A stretch of DNA of 64,000 nucleotides, taken from Paenibacillus sp. Root52 (GTDB lineage Bacteria; Bacillota; Bacilli; Paenibacillales; Paenibacillaceae). Below the pieces are notes generated by a model. That model saw only the letters and a program-made list of their open reading frames with translations, was not told the origin of the DNA and did no database searches. Every line of letters starts with the position of its first letter. Within the stretch, counting starts at the first letter, position 1. Shown here piece by piece: positions 44,761 through 54,099 of the stretch. The stretch lies in contig NZ_LMFO01000012.1 in assembly GCF_001426865.1 (NCBI RefSeq), positions 435,086-499,085 on the forward strand, read 5' to 3'. The translations under genes were made by a program, and so were the position numbers.

Positions 44761-45590
44761 TAACTAGCAGTCAGAAGACATGGAAGGCACATCTTATTCT
44801 GATTCCATTTTCACTGCTCATGATTTACCCGGTGTTGTGGTGGATTGGAGCCTCCTTCAAAAGCACAACGGAGCTATCCTCACCGTCATTATGGCCAACG
44901 ACCTGGTTATGGGAGAACTACAGCAACGGCTGGAACTTTACGTCTGATTTTACGTTTGCTCGTTTTTTTGCCAATACGTTAATGATGGAGTTTTGGAATG
45001 TACTAGGTGGGGTTGTAACAGCGGCTCTTGTCGGTTATGGATTCGGTCGGTTGAATTTCCGATTTCGTAACTTCTGGTTTTCGGTTCTGCTTCTAACGAT
45101 GATGCTGCCTTCGCAAGTAACCGTTGTGCCACAGTACATTTTGTTTAACAAACTTGGTTTAGTGGATAGTTATGTTCCGCTGATATTGCCACATTTCTTC
45201 GGGGGCGGCGCATTCTTCATATTCTTGATTGTGCAATTCATTCGTGGTATTCCACGCGAACTGGATGAAGCGGCGCAGATTGATGGAGCCTCCGTTTACG
45301 GTATCTTCTTCCGTATTATTGCTCCGCTAATCAAGCCTGCACTTGTGACCGTAGCGATTTTCACCTTCTTATGGAGCTGGGACGACTTTTTCTCGCAATT
45401 GCTATACCTCAATTCGGTAGAAAAGTTTACGGTGGGGCTTGGACTTCGGATGTTTATTGATCAGTTTGAGGTACAGTGGGGTCAATTGCTCGCGATGTCA
45501 TTACTGTCCGTTGTTCCTTCAGCAATCGTCTTTTTTATCGCTCAAAAGCATTTTGTGGAAGGTATCGCGACAACAGGGATCAAGGGTTGA
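44757..45590 (+). CDS. ABC sugar transporter permease (MalG-type, CUT1)
   Basis: A 277-residue permease with six hydrophobic segments. It has the CUT1 features IPFSLLMIYPVLWWIGASFK at the N-terminus, MMLPSQVTVVPQYILFNKLGLVDSY before the loop, and the EAA motif RELDEAAQIDGASVYGIFFR. Its start codon overlaps the stop of the upstream permease as ATGA, showing translational coupling. The binding lipoprotein gene follows 51 bases later. The substrate is inferred from the adjacent beta-mannosidase to be a mannoside or manno-oligosaccharide. Confidence 0.92.
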   Translation: MITSSQKTWKAHLILIPFSLLMIYPVLWWIGASFKSTTELSSPSLWPTTWLWENYSNGWNFTSDFTFARFFANTLMMEFWNVLGGVVTAALVGYGFGRLNFRFRNFWFSVLLLTMMLPSQVTVVPQYILFNKLGLVDSYVPLILPHFFGGGAFFIFLIVQFIRGIPRELDEAAQIDGASVYGIFFRIIAPLIKPALVTVAIFTFLWSWDDFFSQLLYLNSVEKFTVGLGLRMFIDQFEVQWGQLLAMSLLSVVPSAIVFFIAQKHFVEGIATTGIKG

Positions 45591-45641
45591 TTTTTGGTGA
45601 GAGGTATCACATTAACTTCACATACAAGGGAGTGTCATTCA

Positions 45642-46931
45642 ATGGTGATCAAAGGTAAACGTTGGTTAAAGACTTTGACGATCGGTGTGCTGGCTGCGGT
45701 CATGGTGACAGGCTGTGCAGGAGGATCCAATTCTGGCGCAAGTGAAGGCCAGGGCAACGGCACACTCAAAATGATGTGGTGGGGGTCGGATGCTCGGCAT
45801 GAAGCAACCAAAAAAGCAATCGAACTATACACATCGAAACATACGGATGTCAAACTCACAACAGAGTTTACATCATGGGATGGATACTGGCAGAAGCTCC
45901 CTACCCTTGCGGCATCATCCTCTCTCCCAGATATTCTGCAAATGGATGCAGCGTACATTCAAGGCTATGCGAAGCGTGGGCAATTGGCGGACCTATCTGA
46001 TCTGGACTTGAGTGGCATTGTGGATGAGAAGGTGCTGGAGAACATTAAGATTGATGGCAAGTTGTACGGAGTGCCTTTGAGCTACAATGGTGCAGGATTA
46101 GTCTATGATAAAGTGACACTAGAGAAATACGGAATCAAATTACCTTTTAACAACTGGACTTGGGATGATTTCTTTGCTTATGCAAAAGAGGCGCGGAGCA
46201 AGTTGCCAGAGGATAAATATCCGATCGACGACCTGCGCAACATCTGGGAATTCTATCAATTTTATCAGACTGCCAAAGGTAAAGGACCTATCTTCCAAGA
46301 TGGAAAATTCAATCTAGATAAAGATACCTTTTTCGAATTTAACAACATCTATGCCGATTTTCAAAAAGAAGGTGTTGTACCGCCAGCAGATCAGCAGTTA
46401 GCTTTTAAAGAGAATGATCCGCAGCTCGACTCACTGGGTTCTGGTAAAGTTATGCTTCGTACAGCATCGGTCGGCTCGGCGAGTGCAATTGAAGCACTTA
46501 AACCAGGTCAGCTAGCTGTGAACAGCAATCCGATCGGCGAGAGTGGAGGTGGCTGGGCTCAGTCAACGATTTTCTTCTCTGTAAGTGCAAATTCCAAAAA
46601 TGTTGAGCAGGCGAAAGAGTTTATCAAATGGTTCATATCTGACCCGGAAGCAGGTCAAACTTTGGGGATGACACGCGGTATTCCAATTGATGATGAAGTG
46701 TACGCTTCCCTTGAGCCTAATCTTACGGATGGAGAACGTTTCGGTAAAGAATTGCTTGATGTTGCTAAACCGAAGGCATTACCTTTCTATCCTGCGCCTG
46801 CTGGTGCTGAAGATTTTACGGCTACGTATAAGTCGGAGATGGAGAGCGTTATGTTTGGACAGGTGACATTGGATGCAGCTTATGATGTATTGGTGGAGAA
46901 AGGTAAACAGGCCGAAAGTAAAATAAAATAA
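45642..46931 (+). CDS. ABC sugar transporter substrate-binding lipoprotein
   Basis: A 429-residue extracellular solute-binding protein (family 1). The signal peptide ends in the lipobox VTGC (about residue 23). The mature protein begins with a Gly/Ser/Asn spacer, then LKMMWWGSDARHEATKKAIELY, the usual first strand and helix of the fold. Tryptophan-rich regions such as FTSWDGYWQKL and NNWTWDDFFAYA may stack on sugars. ATG at 45642 has AAGGGAGTG upstream; the frame to 45594 lacks a site and would precede the signal peptide. It lies between the permeases and beta-mannosidase in one operon. Confidence 0.92.
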   Translation: MVIKGKRWLKTLTIGVLAAVMVTGCAGGSNSGASEGQGNGTLKMMWWGSDARHEATKKAIELYTSKHTDVKLTTEFTSWDGYWQKLPTLAASSSLPDILQMDAAYIQGYAKRGQLADLSDLDLSGIVDEKVLENIKIDGKLYGVPLSYNGAGLVYDKVTLEKYGIKLPFNNWTWDDFFAYAKEARSKLPEDKYPIDDLRNIWEFYQFYQTAKGKGPIFQDGKFNLDKDTFFEFNNIYADFQKEGVVPPADQQLAFKENDPQLDSLGSGKVMLRTASVGSASAIEALKPGQLAVNSNPIGESGGGWAQSTIFFSVSANSKNVEQAKEFIKWFISDPEAGQTLGMTRGIPIDDEVYASLEPNLTDGERFGKELLDVAKPKALPFYPAPAGAEDFTATYKSEMESVMFGQVTLDAAYDVLVEKGKQAESKIK

Positions 46932-46980
46932 ATAAAACTCATTGGATGGACATTGAATGATATAGATGGAGGCAGAAACC

Positions 46981-49515
46981 ATGCTATTAAGTGATAATTG
47001 GAGAATTCAGCAATATGAAGTGGGCGAGAAACCGCCGCTGACCATTGCGGATGCAGACTTGGATGACCGTTTCTGGATCAGTGCGAGTGTACCGGGTGAT
47101 GTACATTCCACGCTGATTGAACGTAAGCTAATTGATCATCCATATTATGGTCATAATGATATCAATTCGCGCTGGGTGGAGCAGAAGGAGTGGTGGTACC
47201 GCACACGCTTTCAGATGGATTCCGATCCAACCAAACAAGAGCGCTGGGAATTAATTTTTGAAGGGTTAGATACGCATGCTACGGTTTATGTAAATGGTCT
47301 TGAGATTGGAACGGCCAGCAATATGCACCGAACGTATGTGTATGATGTCTCCCGCGTTATACGCCAAGGCAAAAATACGATTGCTGTCCGCTTTGATCCA
47401 CTCTACCTTCATCACAGAGACAAAGCATTGATGCAATGGTCGTCGTACACAAAGGAACGTCCATGGATTCGGAAGGCAGCGATGAATTACGGTTGGGACT
47501 GGGGACCACGCATCGTAACCGTAGGGATCTGGGGCAAGGTTAGGCTGGAGCGTCATGTGCAAGCCAAGTTGGAAGGGGTATATGCATACACGAAGCGCTG
47601 TGACAACCAAGAGGCGGATATTAAAGTTGAGCTTGAAGCGAAAAAGTATCGTGGATGTGGTCATCTGACCTACCGTGCTCGTCTACTTGATGAGAATCAG
47701 CAGGTTGTGGCTCAAGCAGACGATGAGTTGCTAAGTGGTAAGGTAGGGTTCGATCTGCAAGTATCACAGCCACAATTATGGTGGACGCATGATCTAGGTA
47801 AGCCCTACCTCTATCAACTGGAAACTGTCTTGTATGCAGACGGGGTGGAGATAGATCGAAGAGAGCAACGAATTGGAATCCGAACCGTGGAGCTGGTGCT
47901 GGAAGATGAACATGGACAGCCTGCATTTGCTTTTCATATTAACGGCGTGAAGATGTTTGCCAAAGGCTCAAACTGGATTCCAGTAGATAATCTAATTGGA
48001 GCCGCACCTGACTCTCGATATAAACATCTGATTATGCTGGGCGTAGAAGCTAATATGAACATGCTAAGAATCTGGGCAGGAGGCATTTATGAAAAAGATG
48101 TCTTTTACGATCTATGTGATGAGCTCGGGTTATTAGTATGGCAGGACTTTGCTTTTGCCAACGCACTTTTCCCTGATTACAACGCTGATTTTGTGGAAAA
48201 TGTACGGCAGGAGGCCATTTGCAACATTCAGAGGCTGCGCAATCATGCATCACTGGCTTTATGGTGCGGCAATAATGAAATTGACTGGCTGTACGATATG
48301 AAATCGTCATCTGGCGAAATCACGACACCATTTTACGGTGAGACCATTTATCATGATATTTTACCAGAATTGCTAGAACAGCTTGATCCTGCACGCCAAT
48401 ATTGGCCCTCATCTCCTTATGGCGGGAATGATGCGAATGATCCGAATCATGGAGATCGTCACAACTGGCAAGTATGGCATGGTTCCGTCTATCCACGTAA
48501 ATTTGGTGAGGTGCCTTTGCTAGATTACAGTGTAGAGGGCGTCACGTTCAAAAACTATAAAAATGATTTCACGTTATTCAGTAGTGAATTTGGTATGCAT
48601 GCCTCGGCTACGAAGTATACGTTGGAACGACATATTCCAGAGGATCAATTCTATTGGGGAAGCGTTGAAATGGCTTATCGTAACAAGGATACGAACCATC
48701 AGAAGGGCATTTTGCTTATGGAAGGGTTCACAGGAATACCCCAAGATCTAGATGAGTATATCCAGTTCTCAATGCTAACTCAGGCTGAGGGATTGAAATA
48801 TGGGATTGAGCATTATAGACGTAACAAAGCACGCACAAGTGGCTCATTAATATGGCAGCACGGCGACAGTTGGCCTGGAACCAGTTGGTCGTTAATTGAT
48901 TATGAGTTACTTCCAAAAGCATCCTATTATTATGCACGTAAATTTTATCATCCATTACTATTAAGTCTGAACCATGAACCTGGGGAGCTGTTAGAGTTGT
49001 GGGTGATTAATGATCACTTATCTTCTCTTTATGGGCTGGTCATCCTCGAGGTTTATGATATGCAGGGTCATTCGATTCATCGTATGGAGCTGCATGCCGA
49101 AGTGGAAGCCAATGGTGTCGTGAAACTAGGAGAGTGGGACGAAAAGCAAGTGTTGCAAGATCTGCCTCCAGAACAAGCGGTACTGAAGTTATCTGCGCCT
49201 GCATGGGAGTGCCTAGATAACGTTTATTATTTACGCGATGCAAAAGATGTACAACTTCGTTCGAGCAGCATTCACGCTTCATATAATGAAGAAACCCAGC
49301 AATTGCTTGTGCAAGCAAACGATGCGGTAGCTAGAATGGTTCAAATTCTGATTCCGCAAGGTAATGTGCGCATGAGTGATAACTATTTTGATCTTCTTCC
49401 AGGGGAGCAGCGAACCATTGATATACGTCAGGCAGATGGGCAAGCACTTGAATATCAACATATCACCGTATCAGCATTAAATGCCGAAGAGGTACCCGCT
49501 ACACTAACAAGTTGA
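46981..49515 (+). CDS. Beta-mannosidase (GH2)
   Basis: An 844-residue glycoside hydrolase family 2 enzyme. The N-terminal jelly-roll sugar-binding domain opens with NWRIQQYEVG and SVPGDVHSTLIE, an Ig-like domain follows, then a TIM barrel with the acid/base Glu433 in WCGNNE and the nucleophile Glu536 in FSSEFG. The mannosidase type is indicated by VPGDVHSTL and MNYGWDWGPRIVTVGIW. It has no signal peptide, so it acts in the cytoplasm on imported beta-mannosides, releasing mannose. ATG at 46981 has GGAGGC eight bases upstream; 46966 overlaps that site. It ends the operon, followed by a repeat fragment and a terminator. Confidence 0.92.
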   Translation: MLLSDNWRIQQYEVGEKPPLTIADADLDDRFWISASVPGDVHSTLIERKLIDHPYYGHNDINSRWVEQKEWWYRTRFQMDSDPTKQERWELIFEGLDTHATVYVNGLEIGTASNMHRTYVYDVSRVIRQGKNTIAVRFDPLYLHHRDKALMQWSSYTKERPWIRKAAMNYGWDWGPRIVTVGIWGKVRLERHVQAKLEGVYAYTKRCDNQEADIKVELEAKKYRGCGHLTYRARLLDENQQVVAQADDELLSGKVGFDLQVSQPQLWWTHDLGKPYLYQLETVLYADGVEIDRREQRIGIRTVELVLEDEHGQPAFAFHINGVKMFAKGSNWIPVDNLIGAAPDSRYKHLIMLGVEANMNMLRIWAGGIYEKDVFYDLCDELGLLVWQDFAFANALFPDYNADFVENVRQEAICNIQRLRNHASLALWCGNNEIDWLYDMKSSSGEITTPFYGETIYHDILPELLEQLDPARQYWPSSPYGGNDANDPNHGDRHNWQVWHGSVYPRKFGEVPLLDYSVEGVTFKNYKNDFTLFSSEFGMHASATKYTLERHIPEDQFYWGSVEMAYRNKDTNHQKGILLMEGFTGIPQDLDEYIQFSMLTQAEGLKYGIEHYRRNKARTSGSLIWQHGDSWPGTSWSLIDYELLPKASYYYARKFYHPLLLSLNHEPGELLELWVINDHLSSLYGLVILEVYDMQGHSIHRMELHAEVEANGVVKLGEWDEKQVLQDLPPEQAVLKLSAPAWECLDNVYYLRDAKDVQLRSSSIHASYNEETQQLLVQANDAVARMVQILIPQGNVRMSDNYFDLLPGEQRTIDIRQADGQALEYQHITVSALNAEEVPATLTS

Positions 49516-49544
49516 TGGATGAGTAAGGTGCCTCAAGGCATGCT

Positions 49545-49578
49545 ACGTAATCAAAAGAGGACTTTTTGAACAACCTCT
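49545..49578 (-). repeat. Dispersed repeat, end fragment
   Basis: The plus strand reads CGTAATCAAAAG then AGGACTTTTTGAACAACCTC, matching bases 3361-3393 of the full copy with three differences. Only this end is present; the rest is absent. It marks the boundary between the mannoside operon and the spoIIIA region. Confidence 0.65.
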
Positions 49579-49593
49579 ATACTAATTCGACAA

Positions 49594-49643
49594 AAGACCG
49601 AAACAGGGAAGCATGAACGATGCTTTCCTATTTCGGTTTTTTT
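49594..49643 (+). terminator. Intrinsic terminator of the mannoside operon
   Basis: CCGAAACAGGGAAGCAT pairs with ATGCTTTCCTATTTCGG (two mismatches) around a 5-base loop, followed by TTTTTTT. Confidence 0.87.
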
Positions 49644-49703
49644 GACATGGAGCAAGAAGTGACGTCTCTCATTTTGCAGTTAAAAAGAATTGCTAGATTC
49701 AGC

Positions 49704-49732
49704 GTCATAAATTCGATGTACAGGCATAAACA
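49704..49732 (+). promoter_or_regulatory. Candidate sigma-E promoter of the spoIIIA operon
   Basis: TCATAAA at 49705 resembles the sigma-E -35 element and CATAAACAT at 49724 resembles its -10 element CATACA-T. The 12-base spacing is slightly short. In B. subtilis this operon is sigma-E dependent in the mother cell. Confidence 0.4.
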
Positions 49733-49794
49733 TGAGATATGAACAAGCACCAGCAACGAGATCAATTTGATTACAAGGTTGGAGGAGCCTACTC

Positions 49795-50799
49795 ATGAAA
49801 GTGAACTGGAAGGAGCTTTTTCCGGAACCGATCCGAACCATTCTAGGGAGAATGCCGCCTGCCGTATTAGAGAAAGTGGAGGAAGTGCGCATCCGGGAAG
49901 GGAGACCGCTCGAGATCAATGCTGGAGATACCTATCACTTTCTTACCGCACAGGGCAGCCTGACAGCTAAGCCTGAAGAAGCCTACATTCCGCAGAAAGA
50001 AGTAACGCACAGGCTGCTAGATCTGATTAGTAATCACTCTCTCTATACATTGGAAGAAGAACTTCGTAAAGGATTCATTACCATTCCCGGAGGACATCGG
50101 ATCGGACTTGCTGGTCGAACGGTGCTAAGTGGTGGACGGGTGGAAACCTTACGCGATATCAATGGATTCAATGTAAGGGTTGCCCGAGAAGTTCATGGTG
50201 TGGCTGATCGTATTCTGCCTTACCTTCTGGACATGAAAAGCGGGCAGGTATTCCATACGTTAATTTTATCCCCTCCACAACAAGGCAAGACGACATTGCT
50301 GCGCGACCTAGCAAGACAAATAAGCAATGGTTGCAGACTGGTAGGTGGAAGCGAGTTCGTGCAAGGGCTTCGTCCTCGACTTAAGGTAGGCATTGTGGAT
50401 GAGCGTTCCGAAATCGCTGGGAGTTATAAAGGGGTACCCGGCTTCGATGTTGGCCCACGCACAGATGTGATGGATGGATGTCCAAAGGCAGAAGGCATGA
50501 TGATGATGCTTCGCTCCATGTCTCCAGACGTAATTATTGTGGACGAGATTGGTCGTCCAGAGGATGCGGAAGCTGTTATGGAGGCACTGCATTCGGGAGT
50601 TTCGGTGATTGCGACTGCACATGGGAGGGATCTGGGAGAGTTATCTTCTAGGCCAGCACTAAGAACACTCATCCAGGAACAGATGTTCCAGCGTTATGTG
50701 CAACTTAGGCGGACGAGCCGAGGGATGAACTTTCGTTTGGCAGATGGGAAAATGCGTGTTTTACAGCAACCGGATGCAGGAGGTGAGGCATTTGGTTAA
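49795..50799 (+). CDS. spoIIIAA: Stage III sporulation protein AA (ATPase)
   Basis: A 334-residue AAA-type, type II/IV secretion-like ATPase of the SpoIIIA-SpoIIQ channel that links mother cell and forespore. Walker A is SPPQQGKTTLLRDLA near residue 160 and Walker B is DVIIVDEIGRPED near residue 245. The N-terminal domain includes VEEVRIREGRPLEI. TTGGAGGAG precedes ATG. spoIIIAB overlaps its end by 8 bases. It is the first gene of the eight-gene operon. Confidence 0.96.
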   Translation: MKVNWKELFPEPIRTILGRMPPAVLEKVEEVRIREGRPLEINAGDTYHFLTAQGSLTAKPEEAYIPQKEVTHRLLDLISNHSLYTLEEELRKGFITIPGGHRIGLAGRTVLSGGRVETLRDINGFNVRVAREVHGVADRILPYLLDMKSGQVFHTLILSPPQQGKTTLLRDLARQISNGCRLVGGSEFVQGLRPRLKVGIVDERSEIAGSYKGVPGFDVGPRTDVMDGCPKAEGMMMMLRSMSPDVIIVDEIGRPEDAEAVMEALHSGVSVIATAHGRDLGELSSRPALRTLIQEQMFQRYVQLRRTSRGMNFRLADGKMRVLQQPDAGGEAFG

Positions 50800-51310
50800 C
50801 ATGCTGGGTGCTGTCATTATCTTGTTCGCAAGCACACTGGCTGGCTTTTACCGTGCAAGGCAATTTGCTCTCAGACCACGACAGTTGCGGGAATTAATTG
50901 CTGCATTACAACGACTGATGACGGAGATTAATTATGGATTGACCCCGCTTCCTGATGCTATGGGGAAAATGGGAGCTCAAACGAAGGAACCTGTACGATC
51001 ATTGTTTCTCCATGCAGCAGATCAGATGAATCCGCCAAACGGACACACTGCACGTGAAAGTCTTCAGGCTGGCATTGAATACATGTGGAACAAGTCCGCA
51101 ATGAAAGCTGATGAGCGAGAAGTCATGTTGCAGTTAAGTTTCAGTCTTGGCACCAGCGACCGTCAGGATCAGACCAAACATATCTCGCTAGCCATTCAAC
51201 AACTCATGCATGAAGAATCCCGTGCACAGGCTGACCAAATGAAATATGAACGGATGAGCCGTAGCCTTGGGATGCTTGTCGGAGCGTTAATCGTCATTCT
51301 GATCTTCTGA
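50792..51310 (+). CDS. spoIIIAB: Stage III sporulation protein AB
   Basis: A 172-residue protein with membrane segments at both ends (LGAVIILFASTLAGFYRARQF and SLGMLVGALIVILIF), similar in layout to GspF-type secretion platform proteins. The SpoIIIAB family core is RQLRELIAALQRLMTEINYGLTPLPDAM. TTG at 50792 has AGGAGGTGAGG eight bases upstream and gives the B. subtilis length (171); ATG at 50801 is too far from it. It overlaps spoIIIAA and is translationally coupled. Confidence 0.93.
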   Translation: MVNMLGAVIILFASTLAGFYRARQFALRPRQLRELIAALQRLMTEINYGLTPLPDAMGKMGAQTKEPVRSLFLHAADQMNPPNGHTARESLQAGIEYMWNKSAMKADEREVMLQLSFSLGTSDRQDQTKHISLAIQQLMHEESRAQADQMKYERMSRSLGMLVGALIVILIF

Positions 51311-51339
51311 AATTGCCGGGATAGTGAGGTGCCAAGGTC

Positions 51340-51543
51340 ATGAATCTAGAAGTGAACGCAATTTTCCAAATTGCGGGCATCGGAATCATCATTGCAATGA
51401 TTCACACGGTGCTGAAACAAATGGGAAAGGAAGATATGGCGCACTGGGTAACTGTTATCGGATTCGTCGTTGTATTATTCATGGTTGTTCGTATGTTAGA
51501 CGGATTGCTGCAAGAGATCAAATCGATCTTCCTTTTCCAATGA
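51340..51543 (+). CDS. spoIIIAC: Stage III sporulation protein AC
   Basis: A 67-residue membrane protein with two hydrophobic helices (IFQIAGIGIIIAMIHTVL and WVTVIGFVVVLFMVVRML) joined by a KQMGKEDMAH loop, as in SpoIIIAC. It is a small channel component in the mother-cell membrane. GGTGCCAAGG lies upstream of ATG, a moderate ribosome binding site. Gene order and length match B. subtilis. Confidence 0.93.
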   Translation: MNLEVNAIFQIAGIGIIIAMIHTVLKQMGKEDMAHWVTVIGFVVVLFMVVRMLDGLLQEIKSIFLFQ

Positions 51544-51575
51544 AAACGGTCATGAAGCCAGGATGGTGGTGACCC

Positions 51576-51965
51576 GTGGAAATTATTCAAGTGGTAGGGC
51601 TAGCGTTGATTGCAACAGTCCTCATTCTTGTCATCAAAGAGCAGAAGCCTATGTTTGCATTTCTCATCGCTGCGGCTACAGGCATAGTCATTTTTATGCT
51701 ACTGATTGGCAAAATTGGTGCAGTCATCGAGGTGTTGAAGCGACTCGCTGAAAACTCAGGTATGGAGAGCATCTATCTGAAAACCGTATTGAAAATTATA
51801 GGCATAGCCTACATTGCGGAATTCGGTGCCCAGATTGTAAGAGATGCAGGTCAGGAGAGCATTGCTTCGAAAATAGAGCTTACGGGAAAAGTTCTGATTC
51901 TGGTTCTCGCTATACCCATTATTAGCATTATTATCGAAACCGTCATGAAACTAATGCCGGTTTAG
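51576..51965 (+). CDS. spoIIIAD: Stage III sporulation protein AD
   Basis: A 129-residue membrane protein with four hydrophobic segments, related to SpoIIIAC in its first half and containing LKTVLKIIGIAYIAEFGAQIVRDAGQESIASKIEL, the family core. It is part of the SpoIIIA membrane complex. GTG at 51576 follows GGATGGTGGTG. It lies 32 bases after spoIIIAC and 21 before spoIIIAE. Confidence 0.93.
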   Translation: MEIIQVVGLALIATVLILVIKEQKPMFAFLIAAATGIVIFMLLIGKIGAVIEVLKRLAENSGMESIYLKTVLKIIGIAYIAEFGAQIVRDAGQESIASKIELTGKVLILVLAIPIISIIIETVMKLMPV

Positions 51966-51986
51966 AAGGAGGCATGCGGACTTTTG

Positions 51987-53177
51987 ATGAACAACAACCA
52001 TTTCAAGCCGCAGTGGAGCCTTACTTTTGTACTAATGCTATGTTTTCTGTTTGCGATGGTGGGACATGTTACCGCAAGTGCACCATCCGGAGGATGGATG
52101 CAGCAGCAGGCTGACCAGCTTCCGAAGGATCAAGTGGAGAAATACTGGGATCAGCTCATGGGGCAATATGGTGGATTTTTCCCAGAGGGGAAAACACCCT
52201 CTTTCATGGATATGTTAATTCCGGGCAATGAAGGATTTAGTCTGAAGTCGGTATTTATAGCAATTGGAACATTCATGCTGCATGAAATCCTGTATAACGG
52301 CAAATTGTTAGTAACCATAGTGATGTTAAGCGTACTAAGTATGATTCTGGAGACATTACAGACGGCATTTGAGAAAAACAACATTAGTAAGATCGCCTAT
52401 TCCATCTGTTATATGGTCATTATCGTCATTGCCATCAACAGTTTCAGCGTAGCCATAGGTTATGCCAAGGACGCCATTGAGGGCATGGTGAGTTTTATGA
52501 TGGCGATGGTTCCCCTGCTCTTCACGTTACTTGCGTCGATGGGGAATGTGGTGACCGTCTCGGTCACTCACCCGCTGATTATCTTCATGATTCACCTCGT
52601 GAGCACATTAATTCACATGCTGGTGTTTCCGCTGCTTTTCTTCTCAGCCGTGTTGCATCTTGTCAGTTCGCTGTCGGATAAGTACAAGCTCACACAGCTT
52701 GCAGATCTCCTGCGTAATATCAGCGTGGCCTTACTCGGTATTCTATTAACGATGTTTCTAGGTGTAATTTCGGTGCAGGGTGCATCAGGCTCCGTTGCCG
52801 ATGGGGTTAGTTTAAAAGCTGCCAAGTATATCGCAGGGAACTTTGTTCCCGTCGTAGGCAGGACATTTGCAGATGCGACAGACACGGTCATTACAGCTTC
52901 GCTGCTGGTGAAAAATGCAATTGGTCTTACGGGAGTTATCATCATTCTGTTTTTGTGTGCGTTCCCTGCACTCAAAATTCTAACCCTTGCACTCATATAC
53001 AACATTACTGGAGCGATCATGCAGCCACTAGGTGATACACCAATCGTAGGATGTCTACAAGCGATTGGGAAATCAATGATTTATGTATTCGCAGCATTAG
53101 CTGCCGTCGGACTCATGTTTTTCTTGGCAATCACCATCCTGCTCACAGCAGGGAACCTGACTGTCATGATGAGGTGA
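51987..53177 (+). CDS. spoIIIAE: Stage III sporulation protein AE
   Basis: A 396-residue polytopic membrane protein. A signal-like first segment (LTFVLMLCFLFAMVGHVTASA) is followed by a hydrophilic region of about 60 residues and then seven or eight membrane helices. SpoIIIAE is the largest permease-like subunit of the channel. The start may be TTG at 51984 or ATG at 51987; AAGGAGG is 11-14 bases upstream. Order and size match B. subtilis spoIIIAE. Confidence 0.94.
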   Translation: MNNNHFKPQWSLTFVLMLCFLFAMVGHVTASAPSGGWMQQQADQLPKDQVEKYWDQLMGQYGGFFPEGKTPSFMDMLIPGNEGFSLKSVFIAIGTFMLHEILYNGKLLVTIVMLSVLSMILETLQTAFEKNNISKIAYSICYMVIIVIAINSFSVAIGYAKDAIEGMVSFMMAMVPLLFTLLASMGNVVTVSVTHPLIIFMIHLVSTLIHMLVFPLLFFSAVLHLVSSLSDKYKLTQLADLLRNISVALLGILLTMFLGVISVQGASGSVADGVSLKAAKYIAGNFVPVVGRTFADATDTVITASLLVKNAIGLTGVIIILFLCAFPALKILTLALIYNITGAIMQPLGDTPIVGCLQAIGKSMIYVFAALAAVGLMFFLAITILLTAGNLTVMMR

Positions 53178-53208
53178 TGAAACAATACATAGAAAGGAGA
53201 TGAGAAGG

Positions 53209-54084
53209 ATGGGGTGGCTGAGCAACTGGCTCCAGGAATTAATCATGATTGTTTTGCTCGCAACGTTTGTGGATATGCTACTGCCCAATCGCTCAATGGA
53301 GCGTTACGTCAAGCTTGTGCTGAGCCTCCTTATCCTGCTTACCCTCCTATCACCTATAACTAAATTGCTTAAGAGTGATCCAGTTGCTGAACTCAAGCGA
53401 GCAATGACTGCTATGGAATCTCCATCAGAGGGGAACGCCACTTTGGAGCAGATATTGGCACAGGGGAAACGCCTGCAGCTGAATGAACAGGAGCAATCCT
53501 TAACGTGGACTGCGAAGGAACTAGCCAAAGTGATGAAAGGCCAGATTGAACAAAGCACGGGGGAACGAGTTCAGTCTGTAGAGGTAAGGCTTCTGATGGA
53601 TACGGTTCAACCGGAATTCGAAGCGTCTGCTCCAGTACATTTACCAGTGATCCAAAGCGTGATGGTCAAAATGAGTAGTCAGGCGGAGGGGACGAGGATT
53701 CGCGATGAACTAAACAAAGCCGAAGCAGGCAGTACCTCTGTGTTTGAAGTAGACGATGCTCAGGCAACAGTTGAACCCTCATCCCGACAAGAACCTATAC
53801 AAGTTGGTGCCATTCACATTCCTTCTGTCCAGATTAAGGTGAGAACCGATGAGCAACCTCCAGGAAGCTCTCCCTCAGAACAGTCTGATGGTCATGAAGG
53901 TAGTGCTGATTCGGAAGCTGAGCCGGGCGCTGACAGCCAGGAAACGCTCACTCAACCTCAAGGCGGTGATACTTCATCCCGTTCGAAGCATGCTGTACAG
54001 ATTATCTCGCTGTTGACGGAGAAATGGGATATTGATGCGAGCCAGGTGCAGGTTACAGAACAAAAGAACGCGCAGGCGTTATAA
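53209..54084 (+). CDS. spoIIIAF: Stage III sporulation protein AF, extended
   Basis: A 291-residue protein. Two N-terminal membrane segments (LIMIVLLATFVDMLL and YVKLVLSLLILLTLLSPI) are followed by an extracytoplasmic region with RVQSVEVRLLMD. The family norm is about 206 residues. The excess lies mainly in a Ser/Glu/Gln/Pro-rich, disordered-looking insertion (about residues 175-265: PPGSSPSEQSDGHEGSADSE and onward) before a conserved-looking C-terminal IISLLTEKWDIDASQVQV. ATG at 53209 is nine bases after GGAG; ATG at 53200 overlaps that site. Confidence 0.88.
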   Translation: MGWLSNWLQELIMIVLLATFVDMLLPNRSMERYVKLVLSLLILLTLLSPITKLLKSDPVAELKRAMTAMESPSEGNATLEQILAQGKRLQLNEQEQSLTWTAKELAKVMKGQIEQSTGERVQSVEVRLLMDTVQPEFEASAPVHLPVIQSVMVKMSSQAEGTRIRDELNKAEAGSTSVFEVDDAQATVEPSSRQEPIQVGAIHIPSVQIKVRTDEQPPGSSPSEQSDGHEGSADSEAEPGADSQETLTQPQGGDTSSRSKHAVQIISLLTEKWDIDASQVQVTEQKNAQAL

Positions 54085-54099
54085 GAAGGAGGGTGTGCG

